Shown here piece after piece: positions 11,001 through 26,477 of a stretch of 26,477 bases of DNA (position 1 is the first letter of the stretch; every line of letters begins with the position of its first letter). Source of the stretch: Silene noctiflora. Taxonomy: Eukaryota > Streptophyta > Magnoliopsida > Caryophyllales > Caryophyllaceae. A model generated the notes under the pieces. The model had not been told where the DNA came from. It saw only the letters and a program-made list of their open reading frames with translations, and did no database searches. The position numbers were made by a program, and so were the translations under genes. Location: positions 93,853-120,329 of the forward strand of contig VHZZ01001467.1 in NCBI GenBank assembly GCA_009801015.1, read 5' to 3'.

Positions 11001-12841
11001 AAAGGAAATAGTAGTACTAGCTAGCAGGAAGAAGTTCATAGCTAACCTTTTATCTTTTAGGACGGAAATTATTCCAGCGGCTTCAGCAGGTGATACATGT
11101 GAAGCGGAATCATGTCTCTCATATGGCCTCTGAGGATTATAGCTGTTAGATGAACTACCAGAAGCAGTTGAGGGTCGAGAATTACTTGGAGAGTTAACTA
11201 CAGATGGAGGGTACCATGACTGTGCTGTTGCATCTTGTGGACGAGGTTGTGGTTCTTGGTCTTGAGACCCCCTGCAAGCAGCCATTGTTAATTCAAGAAG
11301 ATTGCCATGCATCATTCTAAAAAACACAATACATGGTTGTAGACAAGTACTGCGATATTATGACACTTCTCTGCACGTAGTCACTTGAGTCACTTCTACC
11401 TTTTATTAAGAACGCTGACCTTAATGTTTGACAAACACTCACTTAACAGAAGACAACTGTACTACTGAGAGACCTATAAAACCAATATACATATATATAT
11501 ATATATGTATGTATATATATATACACACGAACAAGCAATTTGCCACTACCACAAATACACGTTTCATGTCCACTAACAGCTAACAAACAGAAATATTCCT
11601 ACTGGCAGAAGCATTTCAACACAGACTACACACAACAGCAAAGGACTAGATGAGCTGACGCAAAACCATTTACACCATAGCAATTAGCACACACTCTAGT
11701 TATCTAATACTGATAACAAAACAACAAACAGCAAAATTTATAAAACAAAATCCAAGATTCGTTAAATCTCAATCCTTCAAATTTCACGCATTAGCATAAT
11801 GAAGATGTTACTCTGCATTATACAAAAGCACCACAATGAGAGTGGCAACTGGTTCATGAAATAAAGCCTCGGTTCAACTAAATGCTAATCACACTTGCAT
11901 TGCAACTAAATTTGCTCATAACTGGCCCTTCAAGATTTTCACCAGAGAAGGAATTGGGGTCTACTCGAGTGTCACCGCTTTGACATCCCGACAATTAAAA
12001 TCATCAGACTGAAAGTCAAAACAAGTATCCAACATAGAAATGTCAATCTCTTCAATCTACATATCCAGTATTAGTCCGACTTTTAGTCAGAAAAACAGTT
12101 AAGTATATTTGACATTCAGGATAACGATACCAACTACCTCAGGTGTGTCACAAAACTACCTGATTTGTAAAAACACTATATGTTACAAGTCTCCTTTTTC
12201 ATAACCTCTCAAGCCAACCATACAACACATGATGCATAAACTATCGCCTAAATAGCAAACACAATCCACAAACTATCAAGGAAGTAAATAAAGATTCCTC
12301 ATATTGCCATGCCAGGGCAACCCCTACAATCAAGTTACCATCATCTCATACGACCATGCTACGATCACAACACCTTAATTCAACCGACATAATGCTACAT
12401 ACATGGAAAAGGCTGATTTTTCTCGGAAGTAATCTAACAATCTGTACAACACATGCCACCGCCATTTGCGAAACAAGATCACGCTTCTGATTGCAATAAA
12501 CAATCGAATTCCAACCGATTTTCGCTTTCGCTTTTCTGCTTCAATCAATACCTCTTTAGCTCAATCTAAATTTACAACTTTAATATTCATTCATTCACAA
12601 ATCAATGAATCATCCACCAATTTAGGTACAATGATCACAACAGCAATATAAAGTAATTAATCAAAATCCAGTTCCGCAATTCGCAACGATAAATTGCAAC
12701 AACGATAAACTAAACCATACAAATCAACGAAACCCTAGAAATACAGAAAAATTAAAAAAGCGGAAAATATCAATATTAAGCATAAAAATTACACAATGAT
12801 TGATCAAAGATGGATTAAAATAGGTACCAGAATCTAAACAT
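8037..12841 (-). CDS. VPS37: ESCRT-I subunit VPS37-like protein
   Basis: Seven coding exons join in frame with GT-AG borders: 12828-12841, 11047-11271, 10434-10521, 9294-9333, 9169-9215, 8935-9055 and 8037-8200. They give 232 residues. The first coding exon is only 14 nt (MFRF plus two bases of Trp), matching the MFxFW start of plant VPS37 proteins; this decides the start, rather than the longer in-frame Met inside intron 1. Residues 6-60 are Pro/Ser/Asn-rich and likely disordered. Residues 70-232 form the Mod(r)/VPS37 domain, with the conserved VDDLRKLLTDK, a coiled-coil stretch around SELADAQEKLNNLERQKDEI, and a C-terminal FVQKYKKLR...YHRRALTHLAAKTS block. In the family, VPS37 joins VPS23 and VPS28 in ESCRT-I to sort ubiquitinated membrane proteins into multivesicular bodies. 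It is close to Arabidopsis VPS37-1/-2; which paralogue is not decided. Confidence 0.92.
9780..9988. mobile_element. Stowaway-like MITE in VPS37 intron 3 (209 bp)
   Basis: The ends CTCCCTCCGTCCCGGTC and, on the minus strand, CTCCCTTTGTCCCGGTC are flanked by TA (9778-9779 and 9989-9990). The body is the same family as 1000-1206 and 2323-2529, inverted. It lies well inside intron 3 (9334-10433), away from both splice sites. Confidence 0.85.
11485..11528. repeat. TA/CA-type microsatellite in VPS37 intron 1
   Basis: Alternating AT runs are interrupted by GTATGTA, then ACACAC. It is a simple-sequence repeat and probably length-polymorphic. Confidence 0.8.
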
Positions 12842-14328
12842 GGAGGAATAGTTGAATGATTCGGATCAAAAATTGAATGAAATCAAGATTAAATTTCTGG
12901 AGAAGAGCGATATCGATGAATTTATCTTTTATTTTATTTGTTATTCGTATTACTTGGTTCTTAAGGGTCGACTAATTTCTAGGTTTTGCAATACGCGTTT
13001 AGTTTAACAGAAGTCCGTAAACTTGGAACTAATACGGACTTGGAGATTATAGCCCGATGGATTCTTAATTACTCCGAGTGTACCAATTCGTCGTACATAT
13101 ATCCGATGATATAAGGATATTTCAATTGTTGAATCATAATAAATGTGAAAGTTAAATAATTTTTTGTAATATCATTTTACGAAGGATTTAAAATATTTTG
13201 TTTAAGTATGACTAAAAATGCATCAAAGTAAATATGGCGTCGGTAAGAAGAGGCAATATGAAAGTATGTAAAACTATAAAAGTGGCTAGTTGTTTTTTAA
13301 ATGTTCGAATGTGGTAATGAGCTTTATTTTTACTTGTTACTCAAGTAAAAAAAAAAAAAAAAAATTGAGGCCTCTTCGACTCTTCCTATGTGTGTGTTGA
13401 GGGCCTTGGAGCATTATCTCGCGTCAGCAGGATTAAGGTGAGGAGACTAATTTATAAGATAGTGAGTTACTTCTTCTATCTATTGGTTTTATAATGGAAT
13501 CTCACTTACTTGTGGACAATAGGACAAATCACCATAAAAAATAAAAAAATGCGTACATAAAAAAACAAAATGTATACATAAAAGAGTAATGTTCTACGCT
13601 AGTTACTTTTTATGTAAAGGTTGAACAAATTACCCTTTCTTAATACAACATCGACCCTTGCTAATTGCATGGCACATTTCACACTATCTTTGTCTCAATC
13701 ATTTATTCGTTTTTTATTTTATTTTATGTGAAGAGTACTTTAATTAAAAGCAAACAAATGATTAAAATAAAGGAAGTATCTTTTACTTATTATACGGAAT
13801 ACTCTAGTTTTTTCACAAATTCTTATTTCAGACGAACATATGTGACCATTTTATGATTAAATGTAACAACAATAATACAACCAGTGTTACAGCTTATTAA
13901 TTTTCAATAGTAGTCACATTTGACTGTAAAATGGTTACAAAATCTCGTCTTATATCTTCGGATCATTGGATCAAAATGATCCGTCTAAAGTAAAACCTTT
14001 TTTTATACAAGTGGTTTACGAATGTCGGTAGATTTGACATAGAAAATTGCACGCCAAAAAATGACACAAACTAAAGCACACCCCAAGAAATACACAATTG
14101 ATAGTGATAAGAGGGAGTACTAAACTACTAAAGTAGTAATACAGTATTAATACGGACAAATCATCCATCTGGAAAGAAAGACGTCTAATTATCAGACTAA
14201 CATGAACCCTTAACAACTATCCAGCCTGTTGAGACAAAGTTCTTGTATAAACTAAACCTCACTAGTCATTACACTCATAAACTCACAATCATTACTTGGC
14301 TAATTACTTTATTATTCGCGAAATTTAC
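12842..14328. other. Divergent intergenic region between VPS37 and the AG-peptide gene
   Basis: It contains the 5' leader and promoter of VPS37 (minus strand, just above 12841) and the promoter of the AG-peptide gene. An uninterrupted run of 18 A lies at 13347-13364, and a short MITE at 13683-13779. No other gene is seen. Open frames at about 13665-13856 and 14016-14216 are AT-rich and look spurious. Confidence 0.5.
13683..13779. mobile_element. Short Stowaway-like MITE (~97 bp)
   Basis: Imperfect inverted ends TATCTTTGTCTCAATCATTT and, on the minus strand, ATACTTCCTTTATTTTAATC surround an AT-rich core with TTTAATTAAAA. The same family occurs in the leader intron at 3882-3979. Confidence 0.55.
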
Positions 14329-14338
14329 TATAAATATA
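14329..14338 (+). promoter_or_regulatory. TATA box of the AG-peptide gene
   Basis: TATAAATATA is about 105 bp before the ATG at 14435. Transcription would start near 14360, within an A/C-rich leader (CACACCAAAACC). This placement excludes the more upstream in-frame ATG at 14243 as the start. Confidence 0.6.
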
Positions 14339-14434
14339 TCTGCCCATTTTTCATCTTTCACACCAAAACCATACAAGCAGCACAAGTTTAAGAAAAACAA
14401 ACTACACTACCCTGAAAATTTTGTACAAATATAT

Positions 14435-14623
14435 ATGGAAGCCTGCAAATTTACATCATTTGTCCTTGCGATCTTTATGATCGTCACCATATTCGCCACC
14501 TTCGGTAATGCAGCTACTGAAGATGCCAGTGCACCATCTCCAGTTATGCAGAGTGCTGGTTTCAGCATTCCAGTTTCAGGCTTGTTTGCTGTTGTTGCTT
14601 CTTTGGCAGCTTTCTTATTCTGA
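14435..14623 (+). CDS. GPI-anchored arabinogalactan peptide
   Basis: A 62-residue precursor with the layout of classical plant AG-peptides. Residues 1 to about 26 form a hydrophobic secretion signal ending near GNA|AT. The very short mature part is about ATEDASAPSPVMQSAG, with an Ala-Pro-Ser-Pro core (33-36) whose prolines are expected to be hydroxylated and arabinogalactosylated. A hydrophobic tail (about 43-62, ending AAFLF) fits a GPI-anchor signal; Ser40/Ala41/Gly42 are plausible omega sites. The product would sit on the outer face of the plasma membrane or in the wall. It resembles the Arabidopsis AGP12/13/14 group, but the exact orthologue is not assigned. The start at 14435 is chosen because it opens the signal peptide and lies downstream of the TATA box. 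The CDS is intronless, as usual for the family. Confidence 0.85.
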   Translation: MEACKFTSFVLAIFMIVTIFATFGNAATEDASAPSPVMQSAGFSIPVSGLFAVVASLAAFLF

Positions 14624-15887
14624 ACTTCATTTTCCAGCTTGTCATTTTCTTAGTTAATTGAGTTACTTGTTGGATGCTCATGTCATTTCCTTTAATCTGA
14701 TTGTATTCTTCCGTTTCTAATCAATGAGAATTCATGTTATTCGTTAAATATTTGAATGCATTTTCAACACCTTTGAGTAGTTCAAAATACAGGCATAGCT
14801 GATAATGTGTTTTCATGACAAAGATATCCAGCAGGATGTCTACAAACAGCTTGATATCCGGAATATGTAAGAAATTGAAAATCTATAATAGCTAAACAGG
14901 TTCTAATTGAAATCAGTGATACCAGAATCAATGATCGTCTATTGCTCAACTGCAAAAGCAGACACCTACAAACTTAATTAACATAAACAACTAATAATTA
15001 CCCTATCAAGTCGAGCATTTAAATTACAGTAGCTTCCGCCAAAGCTTGAATATACAACTCTTGTTCAACATATTTAGTAGCAGTCAACTTGCTCTCTAAC
15101 ATCTTCGAAAATCATCATTACAACCTGCTCTCAGTGATCTCCTTGGCAGAATAAGAGCCTGCCATCAGCAAATCGGTTAAATAGGAAACGGGTTAGGCAA
15201 TTAGGGTGAGCGACGAAACAAATCAATAGTATATAGCATACTTTAATTATACACGCTCTGTTCTGGGGCCCTGAGAGGCCGGAGCCCGGAGCCCGGAAGT
15301 GATCTATTGCTAGTTGCTACTTTGGCTTTTGATGAGTTAAAAAAAAAAAAAAAGAATGACACTAGAAATTCGTTAAATTATTTCAAGGAACGCCACAAAA
15401 AGTTTATGGATCACTTAACACATAGTCATAGACCTAGCAAACAGGTGATTTGGGTCGGGTCATCAGGTCATTTTGCCTATATGATGCACTTCATGTCTAC
15501 CGAGAATACATGTCAGCTTGGTCCGGGTCATTTCATATTGGGTGGGTAATGGGCCAAGTCATGTAGATTAGCCATCTAAGGTTTCAAACTATCTTGGGTC
15601 AAATTAGATAATTTTAGTGTGGCTTTTGGTCGAGTAATTAAAAATTACTGGTCTAAAAATTAAAAAAGCTTGGGACTTAGTATGAGCCAGTTCGGGTTTC
15701 AGCTCATGTGTTGCTCTCCTCAAGCTTAATTCAGCTCCCGAGAGTCAAGTGGGCTCAGTTTTGCCAGCACCACTATCAAGTCTCAAACCAATGTCAGTAT
15801 TACCTTGATTCAGCTCGGAACTCAGAAGTCATACCATCAAATGTTTACTTGACTGGTTGAAATTTCTGATCAGAAAGTGCTACACTG
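14624..15887. other. Intergenic DNA between the AG-peptide gene and the MCM3 3' end
   Basis: It holds the AG-peptide 3' UTR (AATGAG near 14724 may be part of its poly(A) signal) and, on the other strand, the MCM3 3' UTR. A small GC-rich patch with repeated GGAGCCC is at 15277-15300. A stretch at about 15430-15750 rich in GGGTC/GGTCA and CAGCTC words looks like old repeat sequence. A short coding-like minus-strand frame lies at 15019-15102. No gene is firmly supported. Confidence 0.45.
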
Positions 15888-22580
<6,693 letters not shown>

Positions 22581-22735
22581 TGACGTCGGTTTTCGCAGCT
22601 GCGAGAGAAGAGAGACGTTTTTTACGGTGTAAATCGAGGTGTCTACCGTCGATAATCGTTATTAGCGTGAGGATTGTTTTGGAAGGGGTGGCTGACGACC
22701 GGAGGTTTTACCAAGAATGGGGTTTTGTTATGTCG

Positions 22736-22748
22736 TTTTGGCGGGAAA
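22736..22748. promoter_or_regulatory. E2F-type site upstream of MCM3 (proximal)
   Basis: TTTTGGCGGGAAA fits the E2F consensus TTTSSCGS on both strands. It lies about 156 bp upstream of the MCM3 start codon. In plants, MCM genes are known E2F/DP targets induced at G1/S, so this is a likely control site. Binding itself is inferred. Confidence 0.7.
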
Positions 22749-22784
22749 TTAATCGATTGTTTTATACTCCGTATATTGTGCCTC

Positions 22785-22797
22785 TTTTTGGCGCGAA
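22785..22797. promoter_or_regulatory. E2F-type site upstream of MCM3 (distal)
   Basis: TTTTTGGCGCGAA contains TTTGGCGC, a match to TTTSSCGC, about 205 bp upstream of the MCM3 ATG and 49 bp from the proximal site. Confidence 0.6.
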
Positions 22798-23654
22798 CCA
22801 TGTGCTCCTTGTAAACTACAATTATGAAAAATTCTAGGGTATACGCTCGGTATATAAAATTGTTGTACACCGTATTCAATGAGAAATTTTAATTTTTAAT
22901 TTTAGATAAATTTTTCTTTATTATTTGTGGAGAGTGGGGTTAATTATCTTATTCTTATTGGTTAAGGTGTACGATAACATGATACACTTTGAACTGGTAC
23001 GGTCTGAAACTACAACTCTCGGTTAGTCTTAGCCTTTTTACCAAATAGTCGCCCAGGGTTCAGCCCCGGTTTCTTGATAAGACAATGTGCAATGTTTGAG
23101 TTTTGGAGGGTCGGACTGATCACTTCTATATGGAGTTGTGACTTATAAGAATGGATGGGGCTTGGTTTTCGATAGTTAGGCCAAATTTGTACTTCATAGC
23201 TTATAATGAGTTATCTATGAATAAAACTTAACCTAAAAGTGTAAAACCAACCCGACTCCTTGTACATTGTTCATCGATTTTACATATTGTACTCCAGTAC
23301 TCCACTTAATGATTTTTTTTTTGTGTGTTACTTGATTAGAGCTCAAATTGATAGATAATCTATAAATTCCACTATAAGGTATAAACCTTTGAAGGTCAGT
23401 CATACAGAGTGCACAAAAAAGAATGTGATCAGATGAATGAAACTTTCTACATCTATATACTACAATGTAATTCAATGTAATTCACTATTATTCTCTATAT
23501 ATACGAAAATGGGGATACATAAAACTAAAATGCCCGATTTCTTTCTGCCTCATTTACCCAACAAAGATCGGTAAGAATATGCTTCCAACGGCTACACAAG
23601 GGTCACGTAAGGCGCCCATCAACGAGAACACACTACAATTCAATCGGAAAATGA
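22798..23654. other. Intergenic DNA between the MCM3 promoter and the KASI 3' end
   Basis: Both flanking genes are on the minus strand, so this holds the distal MCM3 promoter and the 3' UTR of the KASI gene. GTTGTACACC (22861-22870) and GGTGTACG (22965-22972) may be worn inverted ends of a small element, but the match is too short to call. No further gene is seen. Confidence 0.45.
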
Positions 23655-26477
23655 TCAAGGCTTGAAAGGACAGAAGACGACAACTGAGTTGTGGCCACCG
23701 AATCCAAAAGAATTTGAAATTGCTGCACCATCACAATAAGAAACTATTATAAGCAATGCAATAAGATATTGTTAGGCGAACTGAGAGTATGACTCTTGTC
23801 ACTAGTTACGCTACAAAAGCTCATAATCTTACCAACATTCACTTCATGTTGTTGCTTCTTATTCGGAACTGTGTCAAATTCAACTGCCGGCTCTTTGTTC
23901 TACAGTTGCATAGGAACAGAAGAAGAAGAAATTAGAGCTCTCCATTCAGACAGCATCAGCGAGGAGAGCAAAGAAAATTTAGCATCCATTTCCGATTGCT
24001 CACTATTCTCAGTTCTCGACTATGATGGAATACAGCGAAATGACTCACTAAGCCAACTGTGTTTAGTCAGTAACAGCAAGTCCAGTATGCGTTTTCTTGT
24101 GACAGAACTTGGAATAATAAGATTTTATTGATCTAAATGGATCATGGATGGAGACTGTAAAGATTGAATTCATTCAGGCCCCCTTATCCCCCCAATTGCA
24201 AATCTCGACAAATGTATCACCACAGGGAACAAACTCTCGGCAAAGTTTAACAAAAACAAGTTTCGTTCAGCTGAAGTACTTACAAATTGGTTTATGGTAG
24301 GATGCACCCAGCCTGTTGTACAAGCTTTTATTGTCGCAATTGCTTCCAGTCCCCCAGCAGCCCCAAGGCAATGCCCTATCATAGACTACAAAGCATATGA
24401 AATTAAGGAATCTTAATTTTTTTAAACGAGGGAAGAATCAGAACATCAAACTTTGGCTTAAACAGTGATGGCATAATACCTTGGTTCCATTCAACTTGAT
24501 ACCAGATGTGTTTTTGAAGACTTTTTTTATGGCGTTTACCTCGGCCAAGTCCCCAAGAATCGTGGAAGTGGCGTGAGCGTTTATGTAATTGACCTGAAGA
24601 AACGGTGTTAAGTGGACAATGCTTGTATCATAAGGTCGCATTTAACACAATTAAACTTCTACTAGTGCTCAACAAGTTATCACATCTCAAGAAAAAAAAT
24701 TATAACTATAATGTCATTAGTAGATCCATAGGAAGGTTTTCATGACAGGGTCCCTATGTCCTGTATTGAAGGCATGACGTGTCTGACCTTTGGATATGTT
24801 TGTTCCCACGTCAAACACCTATACCCGAATCAGAGTAACATAGGTTCTGGCGCAGGAACTACAGTTAGTTGGACAGGATAATCTTTTCAACATTTAGATA
24901 AAATTCCACGTTGTACCGAAAGAGACATGGCTCCTTAGAGAATTGGAAGCCTTACAGAAAGCAATACATACCGACATTACTTAAAGTTTGCCTTGAGCTT
25001 TGTAACATATAATGAAAAACATACTTTACCGGAAATACAGAGGGATGCCCTTGTCATCAAATAATAATATGCACCCCAAAAAATGTTGCCATTAGAAATT
25101 AGAATGCACTACAACATAAATAAGCATGCATACCTCTTCTGGTGATACGCCAGCGTCTTGCAAGCTCTTCACTATGCATGCAGAAACACCAAGTCCATCA
25201 CTCCTTGGATCAGTCATGTGATAAGCGTCGCAATTGACTGCACCTCCCAAGTACTCAGCAATCACGGGTGCACCTCTTCTCATAGCATGCTCCAAGCTTT
25301 CCATTACCTAAACATCAAAGGTGTGATTATTAACTGCATACGAACATCAAGAAAAAAAAAATAACTAGTATTCCTCCGAGCACACTAGTGACAAAAAGAG
25401 AAGCTACTCTAACAGTGTAGCTATCCAAGTGGTACAAGAATTCCATCAGGAAAATTGCCACAAGAAAATTTTTGCAACCACAGAATACAAAGGCATCAAA
25501 ATTTGCATACGCCGATAAGCACGAGATGACTTCTTTTGAGTATTCACCATATGCCCGTTATGTTGCTTGTGTACTCGGAAAATAATGATCTCGAAGACGT
25601 TAAGCAAATATGGCGCAAGGAAGACAAAGATGGTTAAAGGGATGATTGAAATGGATTTAAACATATAGAATGAATAGCTAGAGAGAGCACAAGCAATTTC
25701 AGCACGTACGGGAAGCTGAAACGCAGGACCCGCCCTTTGCACACCCCGTAGTCAGAACTCAGAAAAGTCGAAACCCAGCCTCCACCCCACCCTACCTCTG
25801 TTTATCGTATTAACATTTTCAGAGCTATTCCATCCCATTTGTATTGTCTCCATTTGACTTTGATGGTCAAACGATGTCAACTGTAACCAACATCTCTCAC
25901 AATATACTACCAACAAATTCTTTAAAATGAAAATAGTTGTTTTGCTAGTACAAACATGACAAACTTTATATTGGATCTGAAAATACATTTGGAGAAGCCA
26001 ATAATCAAATTAGTCATGTTTAACCACCCAAGTCGAATGAGGGACAAATAAATGGGATGGGGGTTGTGCTGCAAACATAACATAATGATAATTGTATGCA
26101 AATAAGAGATGATAAAAAAGGGAATGCAGGAAAGCAGGAAGAACACCAAAGTAAGAACTACGAAACAAAGTAGGACGGCGTGTGGAAGAGTGAAAACTAC
26201 GAAACTAAGTAAGAACTCGGACAAGATGATATTCATTACACATAATACAGCAGGATAGTGACACGGAGTACTAATTAATGACAAGCAGTTATGGATATTG
26301 GACTACTAGACGAAACAAATCAAAAAAAGTGGTCTTACCAATAGACCAGCTCCTTCTCCCATCACAAAACCATCTCTATCTTTGTCCCATGGCCTTGAAG
26401 CTGTCTGAGGATCATCATTTCTCTGCGACAATGCTCTACAAGCAACAAAACCCCCCAATCCAATAGGAATAACCGGA
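23655..26477 (-). CDS. KASI: Plastid beta-ketoacyl-ACP synthase I, C-terminal part (runs off the right edge)
   Basis: Six exons join in frame with GT-AG borders: 26339 to beyond 26477, 25134-25307, 24480-24593, 24284-24385, 23833-23899 and 23655-23722. They give the last 220 residues; the N-terminus, transit peptide and nucleophilic Cys lie outside the window. KAS I condenses malonyl-ACP with growing acyl-ACP (C4 to C16) in plastid fatty acid synthesis. Visible motifs are [17 protein letters not shown], the catalytic His of NAHATST (codon 24573-24575), the conserved Lys (24480-24482) and second catalytic His (24371-24373) of TKSMIGH, and the C-terminal GFGGHNS loop. [13 protein letters not shown] and [12 protein letters not shown] point to KAS I rather than KAS II. 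All motifs in this part are intact. Intron 25308-26338 holds nothing recognisable. Confidence 0.93.

Noticed and set aside
11272..11327. VPS37 start at the Met at 11327 (MFFRMMHGN...)
   Set aside because: The conserved protein joins at an acceptor at 11272 to a MFRFW exon at 12828-12841. The extra residues match intron sequence and not the family.
14243..14434. N-terminal extension of the AG-peptide frame from the ATG at 14243
   Set aside because: A TATA box at 14329-14338 lies inside it, the added residues are Lys/Thr-rich with no family match, and the signal peptide begins cleanly at 14435.
22846..22985. Small MITE with GTACACC inverted ends
   Set aside because: Only about 7-10 bp match at the ends and no target duplication is seen, so chance cannot be excluded.
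23040..23075. tRNA-like GGTTCAGCCCC (T-loop/B-box look)
   Set aside because: No matching A box, acceptor stem or anticodon arm can be placed at the right spacing.
25446..26284. Minus-strand open frames in the KASI intron 25308-26338
   Set aside because: They lie in an intron with well-supported GT-AG borders, are low in complexity and match no known protein type.

Overview
This window is plant nuclear DNA. Its genes are split by many GT-AG introns, the intergenic DNA is AT-rich, and several Stowaway-like MITEs end in CTCCCTCCGTCCC. The proteins are typical of a flowering plant. The MITE ends and repeat style fit a eudicot, perhaps Caryophyllales/Amaranthaceae, but the species call is inference. 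Two undetermined bases (1308 and 1404) suggest a draft assembly.

Layout. Positions 1-2541 are repeats: a Helitron-like 3' end, then two ~0.8-kb direct repeats, each carrying a hAT-like MITE and a Stowaway-like MITE. Next is the plastid NAD-malate dehydrogenase gene (+), with an intronless CDS at 5979-7190 and a probable 2.5-kb intron in its 5' leader. A convergent gene (-, 8037-12841) encodes an ESCRT-I VPS37 homologue in 7 coding exons; the first coding exon is only 14 nt. A short GPI-anchored arabinogalactan peptide gene (+) lies at 14435-14623. The largest gene (-, 15888-22580) encodes the replicative helicase subunit MCM3 in 16 coding exons, with two E2F-type sites upstream of its start. 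At the right edge is the 3' part of the plastid beta-ketoacyl-ACP synthase I gene (-, 23655 to beyond 26477).

The genes do not form a pathway or operon. They are independent housekeeping genes: plastid redox metabolism, endosomal sorting, cell-surface glycoprotein, DNA replication and plastid fatty acid synthesis.

I found no new biological system. The items most worth checking are: a one-base frameshift in MCM3 exon 8, between Walker B and sensor 1; a degenerate tandem array filling MCM3 intron 2, with some units carrying copies of the end of exon 2; the Helitron end falling exactly at a direct-repeat boundary; and E2F-type sites both in the MCM3 promoter and in the left-hand repeats.
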